DNA from: Candidatus Gastranaerophilales bacterium
Lineage (GTDB): Bacteria > Cyanobacteriota > Vampirovibrionia > Gastranaerophilales > Gastranaerophilaceae
NCBI GenBank assembly: GCA_003150395.1
Contig: QAMI01000025.1
Coordinates: forward strand, 1 to 32,743
Length of the DNA stretch: 32,743 nt
Direction of reading: 5' to 3'
The translations under genes and the position numbers were made by a program. This document shows positions 7,028-14,452 of this stretch, one piece after another. The notes beneath the pieces were generated by a model. That model was not told where the DNA came from, made no database searches, and saw only the letters and a program-made list of their open reading frames with translations. Every line of letters starts with the position of its first letter. Position 1 is the first letter of the stretch.

Positions 7028-7057
7028 ATAGTACCATGGAAATACAAATTTTTACAA
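7028..7057 (-). promoter_or_regulatory. Promoter of the rpsF-ssb-rpsR cluster
   Basis: On the minus strand, TTGTAA (7052-7057) and TACTAT (7028-7033) are spaced by 18 bp; the -10 is extended by TGG. The -35 overlaps the stop codon of dapF. Confidence 0.5.
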
Positions 7058-7951
7058 GATGTAATCTGCAAAAAAACTGTAGTCAGCACGGCCTGTCATA
7101 AAAACATGTTCACTTAAATTTTGCTCTGACCCGCGCCATTCAATGATTACAGACCCGCCGAGCAAGTTAACTTTAACTTTTTGTTCTGTTAAGTTATTTA
7201 AAACACCGGCAACAACCGTTGCGCAAGCACCCGTTCCACAAGCAAGCGTTATTCCGCAGCCGCGTTCGTAAACACGCATATCAACTTCATCACGCGAAAG
7301 AACTTTAACAAATTCAGTGTTTGTCTTTTCGGGGAAAAACTCGTGTTTTTCGATTGCCGGCCCATAATTTTGTGCAAGTTCTAGCGGATCTTCTTCAGTA
7401 AATATTATGCAGTGAGGATTTCCCATTGATACAGGGAATATCTCGAAATTTCTATCTAATACATTGAGTTTTCTTTCGCCGCAAAAAGGAATTTTCTCGT
7501 CCTGCAAAATCGGTGCTCCCATATCGACTTTCACAAAACCGTCATCAAGAAGTTCAGGTTTTATAATCCCGGCTAGAGTTTTAACGCTGAATTTCTTTTT
7601 ATCAACGAGTTTTTTGTCATAAACGTACTTCGCAAAACATCTCATACCATTTCCGCACATTTGCGCGGTTGAGCCGTCTGAATTATAGAAAAACCAGCCG
7701 ATATCTATTTGGCTTTTTCCCTCTACCTTTGGGACAGGGTTGAATTCTGAACGAGCTTGCGAGTTCTTAGAATTCGGGTAAGGGTTTAAATTTGGGATAA
7801 TCATTCCGTCTGCGCCGACGCCAAAATGTCTGTCACAAAGTTTTCGCGCTAATTCATCCATTGCAAGGCCGCTTTTTTGGTATTCTTCATAATCAAGAAT
7901 TACAAAATCATTGCCAAGCCCTTGCATTTTAGTTATTTTAATAGTTTGCAT
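7052..7951 (-). CDS. dapF: Diaminopimelate epimerase with an internal insertion
   Basis: The 299-residue enzyme converts LL- to meso-diaminopimelate for lysine and peptidoglycan. The two catalytic cysteines are intact: Cys99 in AQMCGNGMRC and Cys238 in GITLACGTGACA; the N-terminus KITKMQGLGNDFVILD and the GNPHCIIF segment are canonical. Usual length is about 275. The extra 25 or so residues sit at about 55-80 (NPYPNSKNSQARSEFNPVPK), exactly where the DNA carries a 34-bp palindrome (7742-7775). The insert falls in a surface loop between GADGMII and the DIGWFFYNSDGS strand, so activity is probably kept. Start ATG has GAGG upstream. It lies 53 bp after the P-type ATPase. Confidence 0.96.
   Translation of the reverse strand: MQTIKITKMQGLGNDFVILDYEEYQKSGLAMDELARKLCDRHFGVGADGMIIPNLNPYPNSKNSQARSEFNPVPKVEGKSQIDIGWFFYNSDGSTAQMCGNGMRCFAKYVYDKKLVDKKKFSVKTLAGIIKPELLDDGFVKVDMGAPILQDEKIPFCGERKLNVLDRNFEIFPVSMGNPHCIIFTEEDPLELAQNYGPAIEKHEFFPEKTNTEFVKVLSRDEVDMRVYERGCGITLACGTGACATVVAGVLNNLTEQKVKVNLLGGSVIIEWRGSEQNLSEHVFMTGRADYSFFADYIL
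7712..7789. repeat. Palindromic repeat element inserted in frame in dapF
   Basis: GAATTC at 7742-7747 and 7770-7775 flank a dyad (GAATTCT-GAAC ... GTTC-TT-AGAATTC, 34 bp). The dyad sits inside a Pro/Asn/Ser-rich insertion (7712-7789) that homologous DapF proteins are not expected to have. The insertion keeps the frame. The flanks (CCCTCTACC, GGGACAGGG, GGGTAAGGG) resemble the CCCTCTCC-type intergenic repeat at 5115-5137. Confidence 0.6.
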
Positions 7952-8004
7952 TAATTACCTCGCTGTCAAAACGATTTTACAACAAACAAGGCAATGGTTA
8001 AATA

Positions 8005-9903
8005 TTAATATTTTTTATCATTAAGCGCGCGCAGAGAATTTAATACCGCAATCAGCGTTACTCCAACATCTGCAAACACTGCTCCCCACATTGTCACAAA
8101 GCCGAGCGCGCCGCCAATCAGGAATAAGGCTTTCACAATCAAAGCAAATGCGATATTTTGTTTGACAATGCTCATTGTTTTTTTAGAAATTCTGATTGCA
8201 GAAACTATTTTTGAAACTTTATCATCCATAATTACGGCATCAGCAGCCTCGATTGCGGCGTCCGAGCCAAGCCCGCCCATTGCAATTCCGACATCGGCTC
8301 TTGTTAAAACCGGGGCATCATTTATTCCATCACCGACAAAAATTACGGTTGAATTTTTCTGTTTCCGGGTTATTAAATCTTCCAGTTTTTCAACTTTGTC
8401 TGCAGGAAGAAGTTGAGCAAAATATTCGTCAATTCCCAAAACAGAAGCGGTGTATTCTGCTGTATTTTTGGAATCGCCTGTCAGCATAACCGTTTTGCAG
8501 CCGGAAGAATTAAGTTCCTTTATTGCCGGCGCAGCGTCCTCCTTAATTTCGTCTGAAATAACGATATAGCCAAGATATTCATTATTTCGAGCAACGTAAA
8601 TAATTGTTCCGTTTTCTTCTGCTTTCGGACAATCAAAGCTGAAATTTTTCATTAATTTGTCATTTCCGGCAAGAATAATGTCGCCGTTAACCTTTGCCTT
8701 AATCCCGTTTCCTGCAATTTCAGAAACTTCGCTGACAAGGTTATTATCAATTTCCTTACCGTATGCGGATTTCAAAGAAAGTGCAATCGGGTGGTTTGAA
8801 TAAGCCTCCGCCATTGCCGCAAGTTGTAAAACATCCTCAGCCGCGGAATTCCCGCAAGATTCAACCTTAACAACATTGAAAGTTCCTTTTGTTAAAGTTC
8901 CGGTCTTGTCAAAAACAATGGTTTTAACTTTTGAAAGCGCTTCCAGATAGCTGCTTCCTTTAACCAAAATTCCATTTTTTGAAGCTCCTCCTATTCCCGC
9001 AAAAAATCCTAACGGCACTGAAATTACAAGTGCGCAAGGGCAAGAAATTACAAGAAACGTCAAAGCCCGCTCAAACCACATGCTGAATTCACTACCAAAA
9101 AGCACAGGCGGCACAACGGAGATTAAAATTGCCCCAAAAACTACAATCGGGGTATAATATCCGGCAAATTTTGTAATGAAATTTTCAGTTTTGGCTTTCT
9201 TAGAACCAGCATGTTCCACAAGTTCAAGGATTTTTGATACGGTCGCCTCCTCAAACCTTTTTGAAACCTCAATTCTAATAACCCCGTTTGTATTAATACA
9301 GCCGCTTAAAGCTTTATCGCCTTTTGAAAGCTCAGCCGGAACAGATTCACCCGTTAAAGCCGATGTGTCAACAACAGCCTTGCCTTCGAGAACAATTCCA
9401 TCAAGCGGAATTTTTTCACCAGTTTTAACAACTATTACGTCTCCGATTGCAACTTTTTCCGGAGAAACCTTTTCAATTTTACCGTCTTTTTCGATATTCG
9501 CAAAATCAGGCCTTATATCCATCAACGCTGTTATTGAAGCCCTTGACTTTTCAACAGCTCTATGCTGAAAATACTCGCCGATTTGGTAAAGAAGCATTAC
9601 CATTACAGCTTCGGGGTATTCTTTTATCGCAAAAGCACCGAGAGTTGCAATACCCATCAAAAAATTTTCGTCAAAAACTTTACCTTTAAAAAGATTTTTG
9701 AAGGCGCTCAAAAGAACGTCATAACCTGCTGTTAAATACGCCGCAAAAAACATCGCGAACTTTGCACCACCAGACAAATCCAACATTAACGCAAAAATAA
9801 GAATAACAATTGCTGCTGAAATTTTGATTAAAGACAGAGCCTCAGACCCGCTTCCGTGTTCGTGAGAATGCCCGTGGGAATGTTCGTGATGGTGATTGCA
9901 CAT
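8005..9903 (-). CDS. zntA: Zn/Cd/Pb-exporting P1B-type ATPase
   Basis: The 632-residue membrane pump exports divalent soft metals using ATP. It has a His-rich N-terminus (MCNHHHEHSHGHSHEHGSG) in place of a folded CxxC metal-binding domain. Next come the transmembrane entry segments, the actuator TGES at about 184-187, the CPC metal motif (SCPCALV) at 288-290, the phosphorylation motif DKTGTLT with Asp332, and the SNHP motif of the N-domain at 370-372. Lys in IVKALF and Asp in FADVGVTL in the last helices mark the Zn/Cd/Pb subclass. ATG 9903 is preferred over an ATG 30 nt upstream because AAAGG precedes it by 6 nt and the upstream codons overlap an operator. Divergent from its ArsR regulator. 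Confidence 0.93.
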   Translation of the reverse strand: MCNHHHEHSHGHSHEHGSGSEALSLIKISAAIVILIFALMLDLSGGAKFAMFFAAYLTAGYDVLLSAFKNLFKGKVFDENFLMGIATLGAFAIKEYPEAVMVMLLYQIGEYFQHRAVEKSRASITALMDIRPDFANIEKDGKIEKVSPEKVAIGDVIVVKTGEKIPLDGIVLEGKAVVDTSALTGESVPAELSKGDKALSGCINTNGVIRIEVSKRFEEATVSKILELVEHAGSKKAKTENFITKFAGYYTPIVVFGAILISVVPPVLFGSEFSMWFERALTFLVISCPCALVISVPLGFFAGIGGASKNGILVKGSSYLEALSKVKTIVFDKTGTLTKGTFNVVKVESCGNSAAEDVLQLAAMAEAYSNHPIALSLKSAYGKEIDNNLVSEVSEIAGNGIKAKVNGDIILAGNDKLMKNFSFDCPKAEENGTIIYVARNNEYLGYIVISDEIKEDAAPAIKELNSSGCKTVMLTGDSKNTAEYTASVLGIDEYFAQLLPADKVEKLEDLITRKQKNSTVIFVGDGINDAPVLTRADVGIAMGGLGSDAAIEAADAVIMDDKVSKIVSAIRISKKTMSIVKQNIAFALIVKALFLIGGALGFVTMWGAVFADVGVTLIAVLNSLRALNDKKY

Positions 9904-9917
9904 AAAACGCCTTTCAA

Positions 9918-9933
9918 TTGAATATCTGTTCAA
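9918..9933. promoter_or_regulatory. ArsR/SmtB operator, site 1
   Basis: TTGAA-TATCTG-TTCAA (5-bp arms, 6-bp centre) lies in the zntA leader between the transcription start and the RBS. It has the same half-sites as the other two copies in this intergenic region. Confidence 0.6.
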
Positions 9934-9943
9934 CTATATTCTT

Positions 9944-9973
9944 ATTATAAATGAACAGTTGTTCAATTGTCAA
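9944..9973 (-). promoter_or_regulatory. Consensus zntA promoter with ArsR/SmtB operator in the spacer
   Basis: On the minus strand, a perfect TTGACA (9968-9973) and a perfect TATAAT (9944-9949) are separated by 18 bp. The spacer contains TGAACA-AC-TGTTCA (9952-9965), the classic ArsR/SmtB palindrome with 6-bp perfect arms. Repressor bound here would block RNA polymerase, and metal binding would release it. Confidence 0.9.
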
Positions 9974-10009
9974 TTCTTTAAAGAAATATTTTTACTTTTG
10001 TTAATATAA

Positions 10010-10038
10010 TTGAACAATCATTCATTTAATGATAATCT
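10010..10038 (+). promoter_or_regulatory. arsR promoter with operator, site 3
   Basis: TTGAACAATCATTCATT (10010-10026) is an imperfect copy of the operator. It contains a -35-like TTGAAC (10010-10015), with TAATCT (10033-10038) 17 bp downstream. This suggests autoregulation of the repressor gene. Confidence 0.6.
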
Positions 10039-10081
10039 AATGTTATTAATAAGTCTGGACAAATAAACTAAGAGGAAAATT

Positions 10082-10432
10082 ATGGACAGCAAAAAAACAG
10101 ATTGCTACGCAATTAATCCGGATTTGGTCGAAAAAGTTAAGCCAAACATGCCTAAGATAAATTTGTTATATGAACTCTCCGACTTTTTTAAAGTAATGGG
10201 TGACAGCACACGCCTTCGGCTGCTCTGGGCTTTGGAAGAAGAGGAATTATGCGTTGGGGATTTGGCTGTTATTCTGGAGATGACAAAATCGGCAGTTTCT
10301 CATCAACTAAAGGTTTTGCGGACAGCAAAGCTTGTCAAAAGCCGCAAAATTGGAAAAAATGTTTACTATTCTCTCGACGACCACCATGTAAAGACTGTTC
10401 TTGAAAAAGCTTTGGAACATGTTTGCGAATAA
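10082..10432 (+). CDS. ArsR/SmtB-family metal-sensing repressor
   Basis: The 116-residue winged-helix repressor has the recognition helix in TKSAVSHQLKVLRTAKLV (about 68-85) and the wing SRKIGKNVYYSL. The C-terminal helix has the exact spacing of the SmtB/CzrA alpha5 zinc site: Asp100-x-His102 ... His113-x2-Glu116. The alpha3 motif reads ELCVGDL, with only one of the two cysteines of CadC/ArsR (Cys57), so the alpha3N soft-metal site is probably not functional. That predicts a Zn(II)-type sensor that represses the divergent zntA through three operators. GAGG lies before the ATG. The symbol is left open because names vary (smtB, czrA, ziaR). Confidence 0.93.
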   Translation: MDSKKTDCYAINPDLVEKVKPNMPKINLLYELSDFFKVMGDSTRLRLLWALEEEELCVGDLAVILEMTKSAVSHQLKVLRTAKLVKSRKIGKNVYYSLDDHHVKTVLEKALEHVCE

Positions 10433-10510
10433 TCGTTATAATATTTTATATAAGAAAGATGCAGAAAATTTTAGATTAAGAATTTCTTATTAAAAACTAT
10501 ATGACTAAAC

Positions 10511-10540
10511 TTAACTTTGTCAATTGGCCGATGGTATAAT
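10511..10540 (+). promoter_or_regulatory. Possible promoter antisense to ybaK
   Basis: ATGGTATAAT (10531-10540) is a full extended -10 of the same form as other promoters here, with a weak TTAACT (10511-10516) upstream. It points into the 3' end of ybaK; no plus-strand gene starts before 11155. Confidence 0.35.
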
Positions 10541-10557
10541 ATATAAAATAAAAACTG

Positions 10558-11028
10558 TCAAACCGTAATATCAAAAGACAAAACATCGATTATCCGCTTC
10601 AAATCTGCAAGCGTCATTTCAACTTGATAGCCGATTTTACCGGCGCTGAAAATTATTGTGTTGAAATTTTCTGCGGATTTATCAATCACGGTTTTGAAGA
10701 ATTTTTTCATGCCGATTGGAGAACAACCGCCATGAACGTACCCTGTCAAAGGCAAAAGTTCTTTTGATTTAAGCATTTCAACAGATTTTTCATTTACTGC
10801 AAGTGCGGCTTTTTTTAAATCAAGCTCTTTAGCAACAGGCACCATAAAAACATAATGGTTTCCGGATTTAGCGGCCGTAACAAGGGTTTTAAAAACTTTC
10901 TCAGGATTTTGATTTAAAACTTTCGCAACCTCAACTCCGCTTATCGCATCTGTATCTGCATAGGAATAATGATTATACTGAATCTTATGTTTATCAAGCA
11001 TTCTCATGACATTTGTTTTGAAATCCAT
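10558..11028 (-). CDS. ybaK: YbaK/EbsC-family Cys-tRNA(Pro)/Cys-tRNA(Cys) deacylase
   Basis: The 156-residue single-domain editing protein hydrolyses Cys mischarged onto tRNA-Pro. Family marks are visible: KTNVMRMLDKHKIQYNHY at the start, the catalytic-lysine segment NPEKVFKTLV at about 41-50, and the signature GYVHGGCSPIGMKK at about 96-109. The length is that of E. coli YbaK (about 159). It is transcribed alone on the minus strand, convergent with arsR and divergent from the zinc alcohol dehydrogenase. Lysine- and serine-specific ProX-type relatives exist, but the GGCSPIGMKK motif favours YbaK. Confidence 0.92.
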   Translation of the reverse strand: MDFKTNVMRMLDKHKIQYNHYSYADTDAISGVEVAKVLNQNPEKVFKTLVTAAKSGNHYVFMVPVAKELDLKKAALAVNEKSVEMLKSKELLPLTGYVHGGCSPIGMKKFFKTVIDKSAENFNTIIFSAGKIGYQVEMTLADLKRIIDVLSFDITV

Positions 11029-11104
11029 CGTAAAATCCTCTCGTAAATATAAGTGACAAAATCTGCAATAAAAAAATTAACACAAAAACAAATTCTTAAA
11101 ACTA

Positions 11105-11113
11105 TGCTAAAAT
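11105..11113 (+). promoter_or_regulatory. Extended -10 promoter of the zinc alcohol dehydrogenase
   Basis: TGCTAAAAT (11105-11113) lies about 40 nt before the ATG at 11155 and is identical to the element before the glyoxalase gene. Confidence 0.5.
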
Positions 11114-11154
11114 CATTTTATGGTTAAATTACAAAATAAAATTCCGGAGGCAAA

Positions 11155-12198
11155 ATGAAATCTCTTGTTTACAATAAAGACTTTGAAGGCAATATAAAGC
11201 TTTGCGACAGAAAGATACCGGAAATACTAAATCCAAAAGACGCAATTGTTAAAGTAACGCTATCTTCAATTTGTACAAGCGATTTACATATAATAAAAGG
11301 CTATGTTCCGGCTGCCGAAAATAATATAATTCTCGGGCACGAATTTGTTGGCGAAGTTGCAGCAGTCGGAGAAGAGGTAAAAACTTTAAAAACCGGCGAC
11401 CGGGTCAGTGCAAATTGCGAAACCTTCTGCGGCGAATGTTTTTTCTGCAAACGGGGTTACATAAACAACTGTGAAAACGGCGGATGGCTTATCGGCTGCC
11501 GCATTGATGGGTGTCAGGCTGAATACGTAAGAGTTCCCTATGCAGACAACGCGCTTACAAAACTTCCCGAAAATGTTTCTTATGAAAACGCACTTTTTGT
11601 CGGAGATATTTTATCAAGCGGGTATTTCGGTGCCGAAATGTGCGAAATTAAAAAAGGTGATACGATTGCAGTTATTGGAGCAGGCCCGGTCGGGCTTTGT
11701 GCAATGATGTGCGCAAAATACATGGGCGCAAAACATATTATTGCAATCGACACCGACGAAACCAGATTAAAAATCGCCGAAACACAAGGACTTGCAGATT
11801 TCACTTTCAACCCTCACAAAGCAGACCTTCTTGCACAAGTAAAACGATTAACCCAAAATCGCGGCGCTGACGGGGTTATCGAATGCGCCGGCACAAAAGA
11901 AACTTTTGAAATGAGCTGGAAAATCGCGCGGCCGAATGCAATAATCGGCGTTGTTGCAATGTATGAAGAGGATTTAAACCTCCCTCTGCCTTCAATGTAC
12001 GGCAAAAACCTCACCTTCAAAACCGGAGGTGTTGACGCTGTACATTGCAAAAAACTAGTGGAATTAATTTCAAACAAAAAAATCTCAACTGATTTTCTGA
12101 TTACGCACAGGTTCAAACTTGAAAACATAGTTGAAGCATACAAACTTTTCGAACAAAAACCCCAGGGCTGTCTAAAAATCGCGATTGAACAAACTTAA
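11155..12198 (+). CDS. Zinc-dependent medium-chain alcohol dehydrogenase
   Basis: The 347-residue MDR-family oxidoreductase has a GroES-like N-domain: catalytic zinc ligands Cys40 in SSICTSDLH, His and Glu in ILGHEFVGEV at about 61-62, and Asp in FVGDILSSGYFGAE as in secondary alcohol dehydrogenases. A structural-zinc lobe with Cys spacing C-x2-C-x2-C-x7-C (CGECFFCKRGYINNC) is present. The Rossmann motif GAGPVGLCAMMCAK with IDTDETRLKIAE suggests an NAD(H) site through the acidic residue after beta2. The GGAGG Shine-Dalgarno lies 6 nt before ATG. Closest in layout to threonine-dehydrogenase-like or secondary alcohol dehydrogenases. Probably fermentative; substrate unknown. Confidence 0.9.
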   Translation: MKSLVYNKDFEGNIKLCDRKIPEILNPKDAIVKVTLSSICTSDLHIIKGYVPAAENNIILGHEFVGEVAAVGEEVKTLKTGDRVSANCETFCGECFFCKRGYINNCENGGWLIGCRIDGCQAEYVRVPYADNALTKLPENVSYENALFVGDILSSGYFGAEMCEIKKGDTIAVIGAGPVGLCAMMCAKYMGAKHIIAIDTDETRLKIAETQGLADFTFNPHKADLLAQVKRLTQNRGADGVIECAGTKETFEMSWKIARPNAIIGVVAMYEEDLNLPLPSMYGKNLTFKTGGVDAVHCKKLVELISNKKISTDFLITHRFKLENIVEAYKLFEQKPQGCLKIAIEQT

Positions 12199-12302
12199 GG
12201 GCAAAAATTGGTTTGTTGCGTGAAGAAAGAGAAAAGTATAAAACGACTGTCAGTTTGACGATTTTGAACAGGGATTCTGCTTATTTAAATAAAAAATGAT
12301 TA

Positions 12303-13040
12303 TTAATGCAGTTGATATCTTGTCCATGGGCTATTATCATCCTTCAACAAACCGTTGGCAATATCAAATATTCCAAAATTTGATTCACTTCTTCCGCTCC
12401 ACATACATCTGCCGACAACATAACCTTTGGCAAATTCACTCCAATTCGGATAGATTTCTTTTGCCTTTCTGTATGCCGCCATAATGAATTCCCAAGCTTC
12501 TCCTTCACTTATGTATTTTACATCATAACAACAGCGAGCAACAAGAACGAGCCGGCTTAAATCCCAAGCCTCAATTGATATCTCTTTGAACTCCCTTCCG
12601 CTTTTTATAAATCCATAAGATATAAGATATTGAAGTGTTTCTTTTATATTATTTATATAAACACCTAAATATCGGTCCCGTTCAAAATCTGATAAATGAC
12701 TATCATCAACCTTAGAAGAAATATTCGCAATAACAGGCATAATTGCATTATAATAAATGTGATGACCTCTGTTCAAAAGCCATTCCAAAGTTTCCAATGC
12801 AGAGTCTCTGTCATAAACTCCATAATATTCATTAATCCTTGAAGCAACATCTTCTTTATCAGGCTCTGTTTCAAGACAGTCACAGTAATACATATTCTGC
12901 TCGGAAGTAATTGCACCAATATTAAGTGCGGAAAGTTGTTCCCTGCTTAAAACCGGTGCATTGGAATTATGTGCATATTTTTGCTGTTGAAAGATTTTTA
13001 TTAATCTTTTAAAGTTGTTGAATAATCTTACGATATCCAC
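12303..13040 (-). CDS. DUF1266 domain protein
   Basis: The protein has about 245 residues. The C-terminal half matches DUF1266 (YbeR/YbeU-type): AWDLSRLVLVARCCYDVKYI, SEGEAWEFIMAAYRKAKEIY, then PNWSEFAKGYVVGRCMWSGR. The N-terminal part carries a basic helix (LFNNFKRLIKIFQQQ) and an acidic stretch. No signal peptide or membrane helix is seen. GTG at 13040 is preferred over the in-frame TTG at 13046, because GAGGG lies 9 nt before the GTG but only 3 nt before the TTG. Last gene of a three-gene unit starting at 13970, 17 bp after its neighbour. DUF1266 has no established function; some members occur near toxin-immunity or effector-type loci, but nothing here proves that. Confidence 0.8.
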   Translation of the reverse strand: MDIVRLFNNFKRLIKIFQQQKYAHNSNAPVLSREQLSALNIGAITSEQNMYYCDCLETEPDKEDVASRINEYYGVYDRDSALETLEWLLNRGHHIYYNAIMPVIANISSKVDDSHLSDFERDRYLGVYINNIKETLQYLISYGFIKSGREFKEISIEAWDLSRLVLVARCCYDVKYISEGEAWEFIMAAYRKAKEIYPNWSEFAKGYVVGRCMWSGRSESNFGIFDIANGLLKDDNSPWTRYQLH

Positions 13041-13057
13041 TAACAAAATCCCTCAAA

Positions 13058-13495
13058 CTATTTTGCTTGTGCAACTTCTTCAAAAATAAATTGTTGAGCC
13101 TTTTTGTTATAAGATATAGAATATTTTTTCTTAGGTTCAGCGGTTACTTCAATTTTTTGCGGATCGTAAGTTGTTCTTACCCATTTGTGAAGAATACCCG
13201 GTCTTTGAGTTTCATATTGAAGTTCTAAGACATTTGATCCCGGTACAAGATAGTAACCTCTTTTAAATCCATCCATAATTTGAGGATATTGTTGACCGTT
13301 AATAGTAAGACATTGTAAAGTTTCTGTAAATCCCAACAGATGGAATTGGCGATCTTTAATTATCATCATTGCCGCATCCGGATTTTCTTTTTCAAATTGT
13401 TTTTTAGAATTGTTGTGAATAACAGTTGCAACAATCTGCATCGCAAACCCGATTGCCACTACACCAACTACAATAAAAATGGATGACATGCTCAT
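13058..13495 (-). CDS. Hypothetical single-pass membrane protein, middle gene of the DUF1266 unit
   Basis: The 145-residue protein opens with an N-terminal transmembrane helix (SIFIVVGVVAIGFAMQIVAT, about 5-25). A charged linker with KKQFEKENPDAAMM follows, then a beta-rich domain of about 100 residues (LTINGQQYPQIMDGFKRGYY, VLELQYETQRPG, KYSISYNKKAQQFIFEE). The C-domain looks like a small beta-sandwich, but I recognise no named family. AGGAGG lies 6-7 nt before ATG. It begins 13 bp after the upstream gene and ends 17 bp before the DUF1266 gene, so the three are most likely one operon. Confidence 0.72.
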   Translation of the reverse strand: MSMSSIFIVVGVVAIGFAMQIVATVIHNNSKKQFEKENPDAAMMIIKDRQFHLLGFTETLQCLTINGQQYPQIMDGFKRGYYLVPGSNVLELQYETQRPGILHKWVRTTYDPQKIEVTAEPKKKYSISYNKKAQQFIFEEVAQAK

Positions 13496-13508
13496 TTTTT
13501 ACCTCCTG

Positions 13509-13970
13509 CTATTTCTTTATAGTTTCTACTTTTACCGGCGGAACATCCTGCCCTTTTGCTCCTAATTCCGTCAATAATTCTTCATAATCATCGCCGCTGA
13601 AATTGGAACAATCTATATAATTTTCTTCTCCATTTTCTTTACTTACATAATAAATATCTTGATCCTCTGCATCCTTTGTATTGGAATTTTTAGAATACTC
13701 AGACCAATAATAGTTATTAATAATAAATGATTTTATAATCTTGCCGAATCGTTTAATAAGCAACTGTTTATCATCGGTTATAATAATTGTAATATTATCA
13801 CACACAAAAACTTTATAAAGCATAAATGCAATTACGACTATAGCTGCAATCCCTGCAAATAAAGTACTATGCGTAAATTTGCCAACTAAATTAAAAACAA
13901 ACCAACCGGCACAAAATCCGCAAGCCATCCAGAAAAGTTTTGCAGTGATTTTTCCTTTGTATTCTTTCAT
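13509..13970 (-). CDS. Hypothetical two-TM protein with small cytoplasmic domain
   Basis: The 153-residue protein is the first gene of the DUF1266 unit. Two hydrophobic segments are visible (KLFWMACGFCAGWFVFNLVG at about 12-30 and TLFAGIAAIVVIAFMLYKVF at about 36-54). Then comes a domain opening NITIIITDDKQLLIKRFGKI, whose pattern resembles bacterial PH-like domains (inference), followed by an acidic segment with FSGDDYEELLTELG. TAGGAGG lies before ATG, and an extended -10 (TGATACTAT, plus 13989-13997) lies just upstream. The combination of 2TM-plus-beta, 1TM-plus-beta and DUF1266 suggests an envelope-associated complex of unknown role. Confidence 0.7.
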   Translation of the reverse strand: MKEYKGKITAKLFWMACGFCAGWFVFNLVGKFTHSTLFAGIAAIVVIAFMLYKVFVCDNITIIITDDKQLLIKRFGKIIKSFIINNYYWSEYSKNSNTKDAEDQDIYYVSKENGEENYIDCSNFSGDDYEELLTELGAKGQDVPPVKVETIKK

Positions 13971-14110
13971 ATATGCCCTCCTAGAATAATAGTATCACAA
14001 AAATTTGAATTCACTAGCCTTCAACCCCTGCCATAATTAATTGTTCTACAATTTCATTAAAGCCTTTTTACAAAAAACGGACTTAAAAATACAACAACGT
14101 ATTTAATAAG

Positions 14111-14143
14111 AAAAGCCCTAAACCTTTATGGTTCGGGCTTTTT
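14111..14143 (-). terminator. Terminator of tRNA-Ser
   Basis: AAAAGCCC (14111-14118) pairs with GGGCTTTT (14135-14142), and AACC (14121-14124) pairs with GGTT (14130-14133) inside. On the minus strand the stem ends in GGGCTTTTCTT immediately after the tRNA. Confidence 0.8.
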
Positions 14144-14146
14144 AAA

Positions 14147-14237
14147 TGGAGGAGGAGGTGGGATTCGAACCCACGGTACGCTCGTCACGTACGACGGTTT
14201 TCAAGACCGCTCCGATAAACCGCTCTGGCACTCCTCC
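14147..14237 (-). tRNA. tRNA-Ser (anticodon UGA)
   Basis: This is a class II tRNA of 91 nt including an encoded CCA (14147-14149). Acceptor GGAGGAG pairs with CTCCTCC. The anticodon stem GCGGT/ACCGT holds the loop CTTGAAA, giving anticodon TGA for UCA/UCG/UCU serine codons. A long variable arm (GTACG ... CGTAC) typical of serine tRNAs follows, and the T arm is GTGGG-TTCGAAT-CCCAC. The discriminator position reads T (14150), where bacterial tRNA-Ser usually has G. A promoter lies at 14263-14290 and a terminator at 14111-14143, so it is its own unit. Confidence 0.95.
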
Positions 14238-14262
14238 ATAAGTATTTATCAGATGTGATTTT

Positions 14263-14290
14263 ATTGTATTATATCAAAAATTTTTGTCAA
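14263..14290 (-). promoter_or_regulatory. Promoter of tRNA-Ser
   Basis: On the minus strand, perfect TTGACA (14285-14290) and TACAAT (14263-14268) are 16 bp apart, placing the start about 19 nt before the mature tRNA. Confidence 0.7.
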
Positions 14291-14452
14291 TATAGTTTTT
14301 ATTTAAAATTCAGCAAGTTTTACTAAAAAATAGGAGTTTATCATATAGCCAGCCATAAGAAATTATACATTACAAATTCTCTATCCTAATTCTCAGCTAG
14401 CCTTGCCAAGCGTTATCAATAAATTCGATGTGCAAAAATGAGCTGTATCCGC

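Noticed and set aside
9904..9933. Upstream start for the P-type ATPase
   Set aside because: The ten extra codons lie on an ArsR operator (9918-9933); the downstream ATG at 9903 has AAAGG at good spacing and begins the His-rich tail.
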